A stretch of 64,000 nt of DNA from Colwellia sp. MB3u-45 (lineage in GTDB: Bacteria; Pseudomonadota; Gammaproteobacteria; Enterobacterales; Alteromonadaceae). Numbering within the stretch: position 1 is the stretch's first letter; each line of letters starts with the position of its first letter. Made by a program: the position numbers and the translations under genes. Location: positions 1-64,000 of the forward strand of contig NZ_JACGVC010000037.1 of assembly GCF_014077005.1 (NCBI RefSeq). The letters run 5' to 3'. The notes under the pieces were generated by a model. That model was not told the origin of the DNA and searched no databases. It saw only the letters and a program-made list of their open reading frames with translations. Shown here one piece after another: positions 19,886 through 29,337 of the stretch.

Positions 19886-20479
19886 ATAATTTTAATTCCC
19901 CTGGAACCTAAATGAGTTTAATGCATGAATCGAGGGTAATAGCTCTATTTTAATATATTTTTGTTAAAAATAACGAGAGGTTACCTTTAATTCCAATACT
20001 AATGACGTCCACTTATAGCGAGAAGTGGAATATTTAAGATCTGCACTCCTACCTTCCGTTTTGCGCACAAAGTGATCGTTAGTAATTCAAAAGTATATGA
20101 CCTGCTTTGGTAGCTTAGTTGTCTGTTAGTCTAGATGACTCAATGTGGTTGTTCAGCCGTATCCAATCTAGATAAAAGTTAACTTCAATTTTTTGAAAGG
20201 TATTTTCATACCTAAATGTAATAATTCCAGTTTCGACTTTATTTAACGGTTTCCAACTTTATTTAGAACCCACAGCTGTAAAAGCCGCTTTGACTAAAAT
20301 ACTCATTTTCTCCCTAAAGCTTTAAGCAATTCACTTTATAACCGAATAAGGGTTGTTCAACAGAGCCAAATAAGTAAACCCGGTTTGCCATGAAAAAATT
20401 CACCTAACGCAAGATAACGACAAAGTTTGTGAACATATCGGTCAACTCTAATGTGCATAAAAAGTGCTAACTTGTCGTG
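19886..20479. other. Intergenic region between the protease gene and ubiG
   Basis: No convincing gene. It contains a small hairpin (ccactt...aagtgg, 20009-20028), a segment near 20051-20075 (ccttccgttttgcgcacaaag) that is an inverted, diverged copy of one at about 15984-16002, and near 20250-20268 an inverted copy of the aaataaagttggaa hairpin seen at 15960. These look like remnants of dispersed repeats around the protease gene. Confidence 0.5.
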
Positions 20480-21277
20480 CTAATCAGGAGTTAAGCGTCG
20501 GTATACTTGCACATAATTAACCGCTAGGCTGGATGTTGTAGACCAGGTTTTAGTGAATAAGTTATATGCCATGCCAATGCCGGTTACTAACTGTAATCGA
20601 CCGTTTGCAGCCATGTTATTTAATTCAATCGGTTTAACAAAAGCATGCCAGCTGTGGGTGCCAATGGGTAAATATCGCATAATATATTCAGCACCAACAA
20701 TGGCGACCAAGTAAGATTTAATCGTGCGATTGAGTGTTGCCATGATGACACAGCCATTTACTTTACATAATTGACTACATTGCTTCAGTAAGTCTTGCTG
20801 ATTGGGTATATGTTCAATGACTTCAGCATTAATCACTACATCGTAGCGATTTTCATCGTTTGTACTAGTGTGTTGAGCATGCTCGTGACGATACTCAATA
20901 TCAAGTTGAGATGTTAAAGCATGACGTTTTGCGACTTCAACACTCATTTCGCTAACATCGATGCCCACCACGGTAGCGCCTGCTTTTGCCAAAGGCTCAC
21001 AAACTAAGCCACCACCACAGCCCACATCTAAAATATGTAAGCCTTGCAGAGGATTTAGTGTGTTGGGGTCACGATTATAAAATGTGCAAATTTGCGCTAT
21101 AAAATAAGCTACTCGCACCCGATTAAATTCAAGTGCGGTTTTGTACTGGCCGTGTGGATCCCACCAACTTTCAGCTAATTTATCAAATTTGGCAATTTCT
21201 TTAGGACTATAATTACCGGTAGAAGTGCGTTCAGTGCTATCATTTTGGACGGGATTAAGCTTACTTTTGTCTAGCAT
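20480..21277 (-). CDS. ubiG: Ubiquinone biosynthesis O-methyltransferase
   Basis: SAM-dependent methyltransferase performing both O-methylations in ubiquinone synthesis. Landmarks: FDKLAESWWDPHGQYKTALEFNRVRV near residue 30, SAM motif I LDVGCGGGLVCEPLAKAG near 86, and NAEVIEHIPNQ near 150; SWHAFVKP matches the late UbiG signature. 265 aa, with about 20 more N-terminal residues than E. coli. It stands alone, divergent from the DUF2237 gene (48 bases between starts). Confidence 0.95.
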   Translation of the reverse strand: MLDKSKLNPVQNDSTERTSTGNYSPKEIAKFDKLAESWWDPHGQYKTALEFNRVRVAYFIAQICTFYNRDPNTLNPLQGLHILDVGCGGGLVCEPLAKAGATVVGIDVSEMSVEVAKRHALTSQLDIEYRHEHAQHTSTNDENRYDVVINAEVIEHIPNQQDLLKQCSQLCKVNGCVIMATLNRTIKSYLVAIVGAEYIMRYLPIGTHSWHAFVKPIELNNMAANGRLQLVTGIGMAYNLFTKTWSTTSSLAVNYVQVYRRLTPD

Positions 21278-21325
21278 GGTAATATTATCCTTTTAATCTA
21301 ATGTTAATTAACACAAGGCATATTC

Positions 21326-21688
21326 ATGGAAAATCAATTCAATGTATTAGGCACGCGTTTAGAGTTATGTTGTAGTAATACGGGCTTCACCCGAAAAGGG
21401 TTCTGTTATGTACCCGAAAATGATTTTGGTAACCATAGTGTCTGTGCGGTTATGACTGACGAATTCCTACAATTTTCTAAGGCACAAGGTAATGATTTAA
21501 TCACACCTAATCATATGTATAACTTTGCCGGCTTAAAAGCGGGTGACAAATGGTGTTTGTGCGCTGTTCGCTGGTATCAAGCGATTGCAGACAAGGTTGC
21601 ACCACCGATTATACTTGCGTCAACTAATCAAAAAGCGCTAAAAGTCGTCTCATTAGAGGTTTTAAAAGCTCATGAGTATGTTGAGTAA
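21326..21688 (+). CDS. DUF2237 family protein
   Basis: A 120-aa cytoplasmic protein of the widespread DUF2237 family, recognised by NVLGTRLELCCSNTGFTRKGFCYV, DFGNHSVCAVMTDEFLQFSK and GDKWCLCAVRWYQA. Several conserved cysteines are present. Function is unknown. It faces away from ubiG; its promoter must lie in the 48-base gap or overlap ubiG. Confidence 0.88.
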   Translation: MENQFNVLGTRLELCCSNTGFTRKGFCYVPENDFGNHSVCAVMTDEFLQFSKAQGNDLITPNHMYNFAGLKAGDKWCLCAVRWYQAIADKVAPPIILASTNQKALKVVSLEVLKAHEYVE

Positions 21689-22323
21689 TCCTCTATACTC
21701 TTGCTAATATAAGTGTTTAGTACTTATGCTCAATATTCTCCTCTTTTGCTGTTTGACACTGTTATTGAGTGAATGATCCCGCGCTTAGCATTTTAGCTAT
21801 TTTCAGATCTAAACAAGGAAGTTTTTTACCTATTTAAACCACTATTTCAAACCCTTTTTCTTGACTGGTAAATCCCCAATAAAAAATTACAATGCTTTTT
21901 TCTGATCTTTCGATAACCTATATCAAACAGTTTACGCTATGTTAAGCCTGTAATCTTTGCTAGCTTATTCACTAATTTTTCATTGGTTTGTCGATAATAT
22001 CAAGCAACTTGATGAAAAAAAACATGGCGGTAGTCGACTTAATGTCGGTTGAAAATTAACCAGCCAATTTAGCGCATCAGTAGCGAACTTAGCAAAATAA
22101 AAATGTGCTACAAATATCATCAGCGACTAATATCATAGGCGATAAATTAATCGCATTCATCTGATGGCTATTCATTAGTCAAGGTCCGATTTATAAAGCT
22201 TATAGACAGTATTATTGATTGTATCTAGTATGCATAAGGCTTTAGGTTAATGGGGTATTAGCTTAATCTAGCAGTAGCGAGCATAGCCTTGTTTTTATAA
22301 AAAACGTTATCTTAAAATAAAGC
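21689..22323. other. Intergenic region, nothing recognised
   Basis: About 630 bases, AT-rich, between two converging genes (DUF2237 gene and a Usp gene). I saw no convincing ORF, tRNA or clear terminator hairpin. Confidence 0.5.
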
Positions 22324-23262
22324 CTATTTAATAGGAGAGGTAAAGCCTACTGGTTTTAACGTTAATACAGAACATGACACTTCACTTAATATTGACTCAG
22401 CCGTGTTGCCAATAAAAAGTCCAGCAATACCGGTACGACATAACGTGCCCATGACGAGCAGATCAATGTTTTGCTCGGCGATGTATTTAGGGATTTCTTC
22501 TTGAGCAGTCCCCTCAATCAATTCTGTTATGGGCAAGTCGCCATCAACAAAGTGATTGTTGATAAAGTCATCAAAACGTTTTTGTCTATCCAATTGCTGC
22601 TTCATGATTAATTCAAGGCGATCAACTTCAGAGTTATGGCCCCAGCTTTTTAAATAATCTTCATCAGGCAATTGCCAAGCATGTATAACATGTAATTCTG
22701 CTTTTTCTGACACCGCTAAATGGGCAGCCCATGTTAAAATGGTATCATTAAGCGCGAGTCCTTCTTCGCTTGGCGCATAAACATCTATAGCGGCCACTAT
22801 GCGCTTAATGGGCTCATCTGTTTTTGTACCAACCGCTAGTAGCGGACAAGGGCATTTTCTCATGAGGTGAATGGTGGTACTACCAAAAAACCTTCTACGA
22901 CTTTGCTCACCCGTTCTTGCGGCTAATATCACCAGATCATAGTTTTCTTGCTGTACTTTTTTAATCACGGCAATAAAAGGTACGCCGATTGCATTTTGTG
23001 CGTCGACAGCAATAGCGGGGTGATAAAACTTTTCAATATTCTTTTTTAAAACTCGCTGCTGATCTTTTTGTAAATTGTCCATTAGCTCTTTTGAGGGCAA
23101 TAGGGTAACCAATGCGAGCTGATCTTTAGGAAGTTCTTCTACCACACTAAAGAAGGTGATGTGTGAGTGATGACTTTTTGCTAATTTAATTGCTTGTGAA
23201 ACAACTGCAGCTTGAATTGAGTTTGCCGGGGTTACGAGTAATAACTTATTTAAAGAAACCAT
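22324..23262 (-). CDS. Tandem-domain universal stress protein (UspE-like)
   Basis: 312 aa with two Usp alpha/beta domains (about residues 1-150 and 158-305). The second domain has the ATP-type loop GTLCRTGIAGLFIGNTAESIL; the first has RTGEQSRRRFFGSTTIHLMRKCPCPLLAV. Usp proteins help cells survive starvation, oxidative or energy stress; the exact role here is unknown. It follows a paralogue on the same strand (129-base gap), downstream of the Mrp antiporter operon. The adjacent pair probably arose by duplication. Confidence 0.88.
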   Translation of the reverse strand: MVSLNKLLLVTPANSIQAAVVSQAIKLAKSHHSHITFFSVVEELPKDQLALVTLLPSKELMDNLQKDQQRVLKKNIEKFYHPAIAVDAQNAIGVPFIAVIKKVQQENYDLVILAARTGEQSRRRFFGSTTIHLMRKCPCPLLAVGTKTDEPIKRIVAAIDVYAPSEEGLALNDTILTWAAHLAVSEKAELHVIHAWQLPDEDYLKSWGHNSEVDRLELIMKQQLDRQKRFDDFINNHFVDGDLPITELIEGTAQEEIPKYIAEQNIDLLVMGTLCRTGIAGLFIGNTAESILSEVSCSVLTLKPVGFTSPIK

Positions 23263-23391
23263 TGTTTTCTCCTATCATGATCAAATTCAGTAACACTGTG
23301 ATTAAGTTGTCGTTATATCTTTGGTGCTTATGCTCTTTTTCAACTTGCTGAAATCTCCAGATTGAACTGGAGTCGGTATATATGCTCACGC

Positions 23392-24327
23392 TTAATATAT
23401 GGGTGAGACCCAATTCTCAGGTTTTAAGGTGATGACTGAAGAATTAATCGCTTGAAGTACCGATTCAGAGGTATTGCCAATTAAAAATCCAGGAATACCA
23501 GAGCGGCCAATAGTGCCCATAACGACAACATCGATACCCTTGTCATTAACAAAAGCAGGAATAATAGTTTTTGGATCACCTTTGGCTAATATTTGCTCAA
23601 ACTTGCACTGGGTATACTCGTTTACCAAGATATTAAGGCTCTCTTGGTATTCGCGTTCTTCATGCTTTAATAAGCTTTCAATTTTAGCGGGTGACACTCT
23701 GGTGAATGCGCCATGTTTGAGAGCTTCCTCACCATATAACGACCAGCATGACAAGATTGTTAATTTGGCATCTTTATACTGACTTAATGATGAGGCGATA
23801 TCGATTATCATGCGATTTTGCGCGCGACCTTCTGCATGCTGTTCCATTGAAAGGTCGACGGCAGCTAATACCTTTTTAACTGTATCCTGCTGCTGTTCTT
23901 TAATTAACCAAACCGGTTTGGGGCATTTACGCATGATATGAAAGTCATTGCTGTCAAAGCTATTTTCACTTTTATTTGCCACTTTGATCAGTAAATCAGC
24001 TTTGTTTAAAATAACGGCTTTAACGATTTCGATAAAGTTTTTACCTTTGGCGACACTGACTGAAATGTCTACACCAGTGCTTTGTAATTGCTGTGCTAAA
24101 TCAGTTAATTGGTCGAGTCGCTGGGCGATAATAAATTCGGTTAGCTCTGCAGGGCCGACAATATCGGCATAACTACTGAGGATAGTTTCATGCGGTTCAA
24201 CTACGTCAAATAAAGTTATTTTTGCTCCGGTATTACTGGCCAGTTCAATGCCTCGCAATACGGCGATATCCAGTTCAGGCTTAGTTTGCTCATTAACTTT
24301 TATGATTATATGTTTAAAACGTTTCAT
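23392..24327 (-). CDS. Tandem-domain universal stress protein (UspE-like)
   Basis: 311 aa, two Usp domains. The second domain has VVMGTIGRSGIPGFLIGNTSESVL near residue 280; the first lacks this glycine loop and ends in HIMRKCPKPVWLI. An agga-type ribosome site (caggagat) precedes the ATG. Its start is only 35 bases after the stop of the last Mrp gene, so it is plausibly in the same transcript, a link between ion homeostasis and stress response that rests on position only. Confidence 0.88.
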   Translation of the reverse strand: MKRFKHIIIKVNEQTKPELDIAVLRGIELASNTGAKITLFDVVEPHETILSSYADIVGPAELTEFIIAQRLDQLTDLAQQLQSTGVDISVSVAKGKNFIEIVKAVILNKADLLIKVANKSENSFDSNDFHIMRKCPKPVWLIKEQQQDTVKKVLAAVDLSMEQHAEGRAQNRMIIDIASSLSQYKDAKLTILSCWSLYGEEALKHGAFTRVSPAKIESLLKHEEREYQESLNILVNEYTQCKFEQILAKGDPKTIIPAFVNDKGIDVVVMGTIGRSGIPGFLIGNTSESVLQAINSSVITLKPENWVSPIY

Positions 24328-24362
24328 AGGGTTATCTCCTGCTGTTGATTAGACAAATTGGC

Positions 24363-27300
24363 TTAAGTTAAAAAGGTATAGAGTAGAGCGGCTAGCATAA
24401 CAATCATGACAGTGCCTGGCGTATCAAGCGTTAATTGTTTGCTTAAACGCCTTGATACGCTTAGTGACCATAGGTGTAGATGACCCAGCGTCATGTCGAT
24501 ATATTGAGCAATGCTGGCGTTTAAATTAGCAATTTTTTGCCAAGTTTTAGCGCTTAAACGTGCTAATGCTTGATAGACAATTAACAGATCGCCGGCCGGA
24601 GGTACGGGTAATTTAGCGCGTAGCTTTTTGGTGGCAAAAATGATCAACAAACCGGTAAATGCTGGCCAAACAGCAGACCAACTTAGCGTTGAAACGATTG
24701 TCTGAAACTGCTTGAATTCAAACGGCGGCGTGTAAAAATAGCTTAAACACATCAAGGCTGAAAGTGCTGTTGGTAAGATAAGCCGCCAATTGGGTTTAGC
24801 GCTCGATGCCTTTAATATCGCCTGCTCTTTCATCAGTTCGATAAACCTGCCCATCAGCAATGTGGTACCTATAGCTGACATAACCAGTAACGTGGAGAAC
24901 AATGGCCAGCTTGAAGTGGCATCTTTAAGTGCTGCTTTGGCTAAGGCACCACTGCTTAGTGGCAAGCCGATTAATGATAGCGCTGGCACTAATACCAGTA
25001 GCCACAAAAACGGAGTGAGCTTATGGCCGGGTTTTAATGCTGAACTGAGCCCAACACAAAAAAACAAGCTTGCCTTCGCAAAACCATGATGCATAGCAAA
25101 AAGTACTATGGCGGGCAACAATAATGCCCAGCTGTCAGGGGTCGCTAAAGCAAAACCAATACTGGCGACTATAATGCCGAGCTGACTAACCGTTGAGTAA
25201 GCTAATACGGTTTTAGCATTGTCTTGCAATGCGCCATAAATAGCAGCCAAGAAAGTGGCGGTAAAACCAAGCACCATCATAGGTTGGGCCAAGACATTGA
25301 TGCTTGCATCTCCTAAGGGCAGAAAACGTATCCAACCTAACAAACCTACTTTCACCATAACCGCACTGAGCAGGGCACTAGCGGGTATGGGTGCCACGGG
25401 GTGCGCTTTAGGCAACCAGACATGCAAAGTGGCCAAACCGGCTTTAACGCCAAAACCGATAATCAATAATGTTGAAACCCAAACAACAGGTAACTCGTTT
25501 GTGCCAAATTCAGCGTAATAAGTTCTCCCCACTAAGCCAAGAAATAACACTATTTCTGAAAATATCACCCACCGGATATAAGTTGTTGCCGCTGACTTTG
25601 CTTCGTCACTTTCTGAATGTAGGATCAGCGGGTAAGCAGAGAAACTCATCAGTGCAAAAAAAGCAATAAAGGATGAAATTTCTTGCGATAACACCACGCC
25701 AAGGTTGCCTATCATGGTTAGGATAAAGAACAGGTAAAAACGGTTTCGTTTGTCATCGTTAGCCATATAAGTTTGAGCATAAAGTGCGGCAATAAACCAA
25801 ATGGCTGAGGTTAATAGTAAAAAAGACTGCTCTACTTTGTCTTCATTAACCACAAGTAGCGCCGCTAATAATGCCGGTAATGGGGCAAGCGGGATCAAAC
25901 GAATGACTTTAGCGCGTAAAGTTTTAAACGCCATCGCGAACAATAATAAAGTGGGTAAAATCAATACCCAAAGGTGACCTGTACTGTATTTAAGTGCTAT
26001 ACCTGAAATATTCGGAAAAATCGCTTGGTACTCCCGCGAGGCAATTAACGCCGACCAAGTGAGTGGGCTATAAGCACTTGAGGCAAATAAGCCAACAGCT
26101 AAGACGAAAAAAGCGGTAATTAAAGGTGGTAGTAGTAGCATCCAATGTGTTTCTAAACGCAACTTAGGTACTTCTTTGGGCCATGGCTGATCTTGCTCTT
26201 TGAACCAAATGGCATGAATGATAGGTAAAAAATAGCTGGCATTTAGTAGGCTACTAATCGCCAGTACGCCGAGCACCCAATAGGCCTGTGCCTCTAATGC
26301 ACCCACACCTAAATACCATTTAGACACAAAGCCGGCGATAGGTGGCACACCAATCATGCCAAATGCAGCGATGGTGAACGCTGCCATCGTAAGGGGCATA
26401 CGTTTACCTGCACCATTCATTTGGCTGATTTTATGAACACCCAGGGTTTCTGCAAGATTACCTGCACAGAAAAATAGCGTGATTTTCATTAAACCCTGAT
26501 GCACTAAGTGCACTAGGCCACCAATAGTGGCTATTGGTCCTGCAATCGCAGTACCGAGCGCGATATAAGAGACCTGACTTACGGTTGAATAGGCTAAGCG
26601 TCTTTTGAGATCGTCCTGACTCAAAGCCTTAACTGAGCCGTAGATGATGGTGAAGCCAGCAATAACGGCCAGTAAAACGGTTAGTCCTAAATCACTGGCA
26701 AATTCGACACCATAAATATCATAAACAACACGCACGATACCAAACGCGCCGGCTTTGACAACGGCAACGGCATGCAACAAGGCACTTACTGGTGCCGGTG
26801 CGGCCATTGAAATAGGTAACCAAGCATGCAAAGGGAACAAAGCTGCTTTGACACCTAGCCCAGCAATGAGTAAGACAAAAATGATCTGTAAATGGCTGTT
26901 GTTTAATCCGGGCAACTCAGCCAACAAACCTGCTGAGGTAAAGTCGAGTGGTCCAGCTAGCACTTTTAGCCAGACCACACCGGTTAACAGCAATGCGCCA
27001 CCTATCATGGTATAGACAAGATAGGTGCGCGCCGCTTTAATCGACGCCGCATTGCCTTTGTGGGCAATTAGTGGGTAGGTAACGAGTGTCAGTAATTCAT
27101 AAAAAATTAAAAAGGTGACTAAATTTCCAGCAAGCGCTAAGCCTATTGTGGCACCAACACATAAGCTAAAAAAGGCAAAAAATCGGCTTCGATTAGCGCT
27201 ATTTTTAAAATAGCCAATGGCATAAATAGTGGTAAACAACCATAACAGGCCTGACAAGCTGACAAATAATAATGACAGGGCATCACCGTGAAGAACAAAG

Positions 27301-27515
27301 TCAATATTAGGTAACAGTGGTAGGCGCGTTTCAAAGTCTAAGCCATTGACAACACCTGACAACAACATGGCGATTAGGCTAAGTGTCATCAGTGCGCCGC
27401 CAATATTTAGACTTCGACGCTGCAAGGATCTATGCTCAGGTGTCGCCATAACGGCCAAACCAACTAAAAGAGGACAAAGGACAATGAACGCAGGTAATAG
27501 TGTGCTCATGTTCAT
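24363..27515 (-). CDS. Fused double antiporter-like subunit of an Mrp-type Na+/H+ antiporter
   Basis: A 1050-aa membrane protein made of two proton-conducting (NuoL/M/N, MrpA/D-like) domains in tandem, residues about 1-500 and 510-950. Domain 1 keeps the family's ion-path residues: Glu140 (FYELL), Lys223 (GVKAALFPLHAWLP), Lys254 and Lys344. Domain 2 keeps Lys691, Lys722 and Lys814 but has Ala621 (FFALM) where the TM5 Glu belongs. It lacks the C-terminal MrpA extension, which is encoded by separate genes in this operon. ATG overlaps the mrpD stop by four bases. Part of the last step of the E-F-G-DUF4040-B-C-D operon; likely a subunit of a cation/H+ antiporter complex in the inner membrane. Confidence 0.88.
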   Translation of the reverse strand: MNMSTLLPAFIVLCPLLVGLAVMATPEHRSLQRRSLNIGGALMTLSLIAMLLSGVVNGLDFETRLPLLPNIDFVLHGDALSLLFVSLSGLLWLFTTIYAIGYFKNSANRSRFFAFFSLCVGATIGLALAGNLVTFLIFYELLTLVTYPLIAHKGNAASIKAARTYLVYTMIGGALLLTGVVWLKVLAGPLDFTSAGLLAELPGLNNSHLQIIFVLLIAGLGVKAALFPLHAWLPISMAAPAPVSALLHAVAVVKAGAFGIVRVVYDIYGVEFASDLGLTVLLAVIAGFTIIYGSVKALSQDDLKRRLAYSTVSQVSYIALGTAIAGPIATIGGLVHLVHQGLMKITLFFCAGNLAETLGVHKISQMNGAGKRMPLTMAAFTIAAFGMIGVPPIAGFVSKWYLGVGALEAQAYWVLGVLAISSLLNASYFLPIIHAIWFKEQDQPWPKEVPKLRLETHWMLLLPPLITAFFVLAVGLFASSAYSPLTWSALIASREYQAIFPNISGIALKYSTGHLWVLILPTLLLFAMAFKTLRAKVIRLIPLAPLPALLAALLVVNEDKVEQSFLLLTSAIWFIAALYAQTYMANDDKRNRFYLFFILTMIGNLGVVLSQEISSFIAFFALMSFSAYPLILHSESDEAKSAATTYIRWVIFSEIVLFLGLVGRTYYAEFGTNELPVVWVSTLLIIGFGVKAGLATLHVWLPKAHPVAPIPASALLSAVMVKVGLLGWIRFLPLGDASINVLAQPMMVLGFTATFLAAIYGALQDNAKTVLAYSTVSQLGIIVASIGFALATPDSWALLLPAIVLFAMHHGFAKASLFFCVGLSSALKPGHKLTPFLWLLVLVPALSLIGLPLSSGALAKAALKDATSSWPLFSTLLVMSAIGTTLLMGRFIELMKEQAILKASSAKPNWRLILPTALSALMCLSYFYTPPFEFKQFQTIVSTLSWSAVWPAFTGLLIIFATKKLRAKLPVPPAGDLLIVYQALARLSAKTWQKIANLNASIAQYIDMTLGHLHLWSLSVSRRLSKQLTLDTPGTVMIVMLAALLYTFLT

Positions 27516-29044
27516 ATACCATTTACCTCAGTTACTGTATTACTGATATTAAGAATAAACTCTGCATTTAAACCTAAGGCTAAGGTGATCAGCGCAAGTA
27601 TTAGGGCGACTGTTGTCATAACGCTTGATACGGGCACTGACGATACTGGCGCTGTCGATTTTGCTGTGGGCGACTCAACAACAGCAGGGTCTGTAGAAAA
27701 GGCCAAACTTAATACTTTGAATAAATACATAGCTCCTAAGAGTCCGCCTGTAATTACGACGATCACCCACCACCACTGACCACTTTCGAAAGCCGTGGTG
27801 AGTAGTAACCATTTGGCGATAAAGCCAGCACTCGGCGGTAAACCAATAAGGCTGATGCCCGCGATAGCAAAGACTAAAACATTAAGTGGCTCGCGCACCG
27901 CGATACCCTTGAGTTTAGCAATCTCGCCATTACCTTGCGCTAAGATCAAATTGCCAGCCGCTAGAAACATTGCCGCTTTTGCGCACGCATGTGCAACGAT
28001 GAAATAGACTGCTGCCTGTGATGCAGAGCCAGTAAACGAGCTAACCCCCATTGAGTATTCACTTAACGGAAACAATAAAAATATGTAGCCAAGTTGGGCA
28101 ACCGTAGAATAAGCAATAAGCAGCTTTAATTGTGTGGCACGAAATGCGCACCATGAGCCATAAATAATGCCTGTACCACCCAAAGCACCTAACACTTGAG
28201 AGGCACCGAAGGTGGTGGCTTCGCCTAACACGTCAAACCAAAACTTTATTAAGATATACAACGAAGCCTTAACTACTAGCGCAGAAAGTATCGCGCTAAC
28301 CGGTGTTGGGGCATTTGCATGTGCGGGTGGTAACCAAAAATGCAGTGGAAACAAAGCTATCTTGAGCAGAAGTCCAATGGTGATTAGGATCATCGCGACC
28401 TTATCAGGAAAACTATGGCTGGCTGTTTCAGCTATTTGCATTAAATCTAGCGTGCCATGACTACGATAGAGAATGGCAATGGCGAACAAGTAAAAAAGTG
28501 AACCTAATAGACCGACTAACAAATACCTTAATGCGGCTTGTAAGGCGGCGCGATTGCCTTGCAGGGCAACCAAGGCAGCGGCAGAGAGTCCGATAATCTC
28601 TAGACAGACATAAATGTTAAAAGCATCTGCTGACATAAACAAGGCATTAAGCCCTGAGATTAAGAACCACCACAAGGGCCAAAAACGTAAGCTTTTTTCG
28701 CTAGCGTTATATTTATCTGAAAAATATGAGGCGCTATACAGAGTTATTAATAGTGTAAGTAAGCCCGTTAGTGCGAGCATCAAGATTGAAAAACCATCAA
28801 CAATGAGATCTATGCCAAGAGGGGCTCCCCAACCACCAATGACATAACGCTCACTTTGATCAGTTTGTTCATCTAAAAACAGCAGAGTTGTTAACACAAC
28901 GAGTAAAAATTGCGTTAGTGAAAAAGATATATTTATCAGGCCTTGTAGCCGATTTCGGCCGATAATAAAGGCTATTATTGCTGCCAATAACGGCAAAAAC
29001 ACTATGGCTGGCAAGAGCAGCGATGAGCTTAGGTAATTCATCAC
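27512..29044 (-). CDS. mrpD: Mrp Na+/H+ antiporter subunit D
   Basis: 510-aa antiporter-like membrane subunit with about 14 TM segments. The MrpD opening GGWGAPLGIDLIVDGFSILML is near residue 70; the TM5 Glu is present (VCLEIIGLS), as are the TM7 Lys with FPLHFWLPPAHANAPTPVSA and the later KASLYILIKFW. MrpD/NuoM-type subunits carry a proton or cation path. Overlaps mrpC and the fused antiporter gene by four bases at each end. A Ser/Thr/Val-rich linker near residue 465 precedes the last TM helix. Confidence 0.93.
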   Translation of the reverse strand: MMNYLSSSLLLPAIVFLPLLAAIIAFIIGRNRLQGLINISFSLTQFLLVVLTTLLFLDEQTDQSERYVIGGWGAPLGIDLIVDGFSILMLALTGLLTLLITLYSASYFSDKYNASEKSLRFWPLWWFLISGLNALFMSADAFNIYVCLEIIGLSAAALVALQGNRAALQAALRYLLVGLLGSLFYLFAIAILYRSHGTLDLMQIAETASHSFPDKVAMILITIGLLLKIALFPLHFWLPPAHANAPTPVSAILSALVVKASLYILIKFWFDVLGEATTFGASQVLGALGGTGIIYGSWCAFRATQLKLLIAYSTVAQLGYIFLLFPLSEYSMGVSSFTGSASQAAVYFIVAHACAKAAMFLAAGNLILAQGNGEIAKLKGIAVREPLNVLVFAIAGISLIGLPPSAGFIAKWLLLTTAFESGQWWWVIVVITGGLLGAMYLFKVLSLAFSTDPAVVESPTAKSTAPVSSVPVSSVMTTVALILALITLALGLNAEFILNISNTVTEVNGI

Positions 29045-29337
29045 TTGCTTTGCTCTTGGCTAGACTGATCCATGTGATGAATTCGCACCATTAGATTAAG
29101 GGCGAGTGCGGTGCCTGCTACGGCGATAACAATACCGGTCAATACCAGAGCATGAGGCAATGGGTCGACCACCAATGGATTGCGTTTAGCTAAGGCAATC
29201 AAGAACATAAAGATACCCACGCCCATGACATTGAGCGCCAGTATTTTTCGCATCACATGGCTAGCCACCACCACACCAAAAAAGCCAATAGCAAAAAGTG
29301 CTAAGCCAGCCATAGAATAAAGCAATGCAGAGGTCAT
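29041..29337 (-). CDS. mrpC: Mrp Na+/H+ antiporter subunit C
   Basis: 98-aa NuoK-like subunit with three TM helices; motifs ALNVMGVGIFMFL near residue 35 and DPLPHALVLTGIVIAVAGTALAL near 58 are diagnostic. It ends in a short Gln/Ser/Lys tail. Overlaps mrpB and mrpD by four bases each, in line with co-translation. Confidence 0.93.
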   Translation of the reverse strand: MTSALLYSMAGLALFAIGFFGVVVASHVMRKILALNVMGVGIFMFLIALAKRNPLVVDPLPHALVLTGIVIAVAGTALALNLMVRIHHMDQSSQEQSK

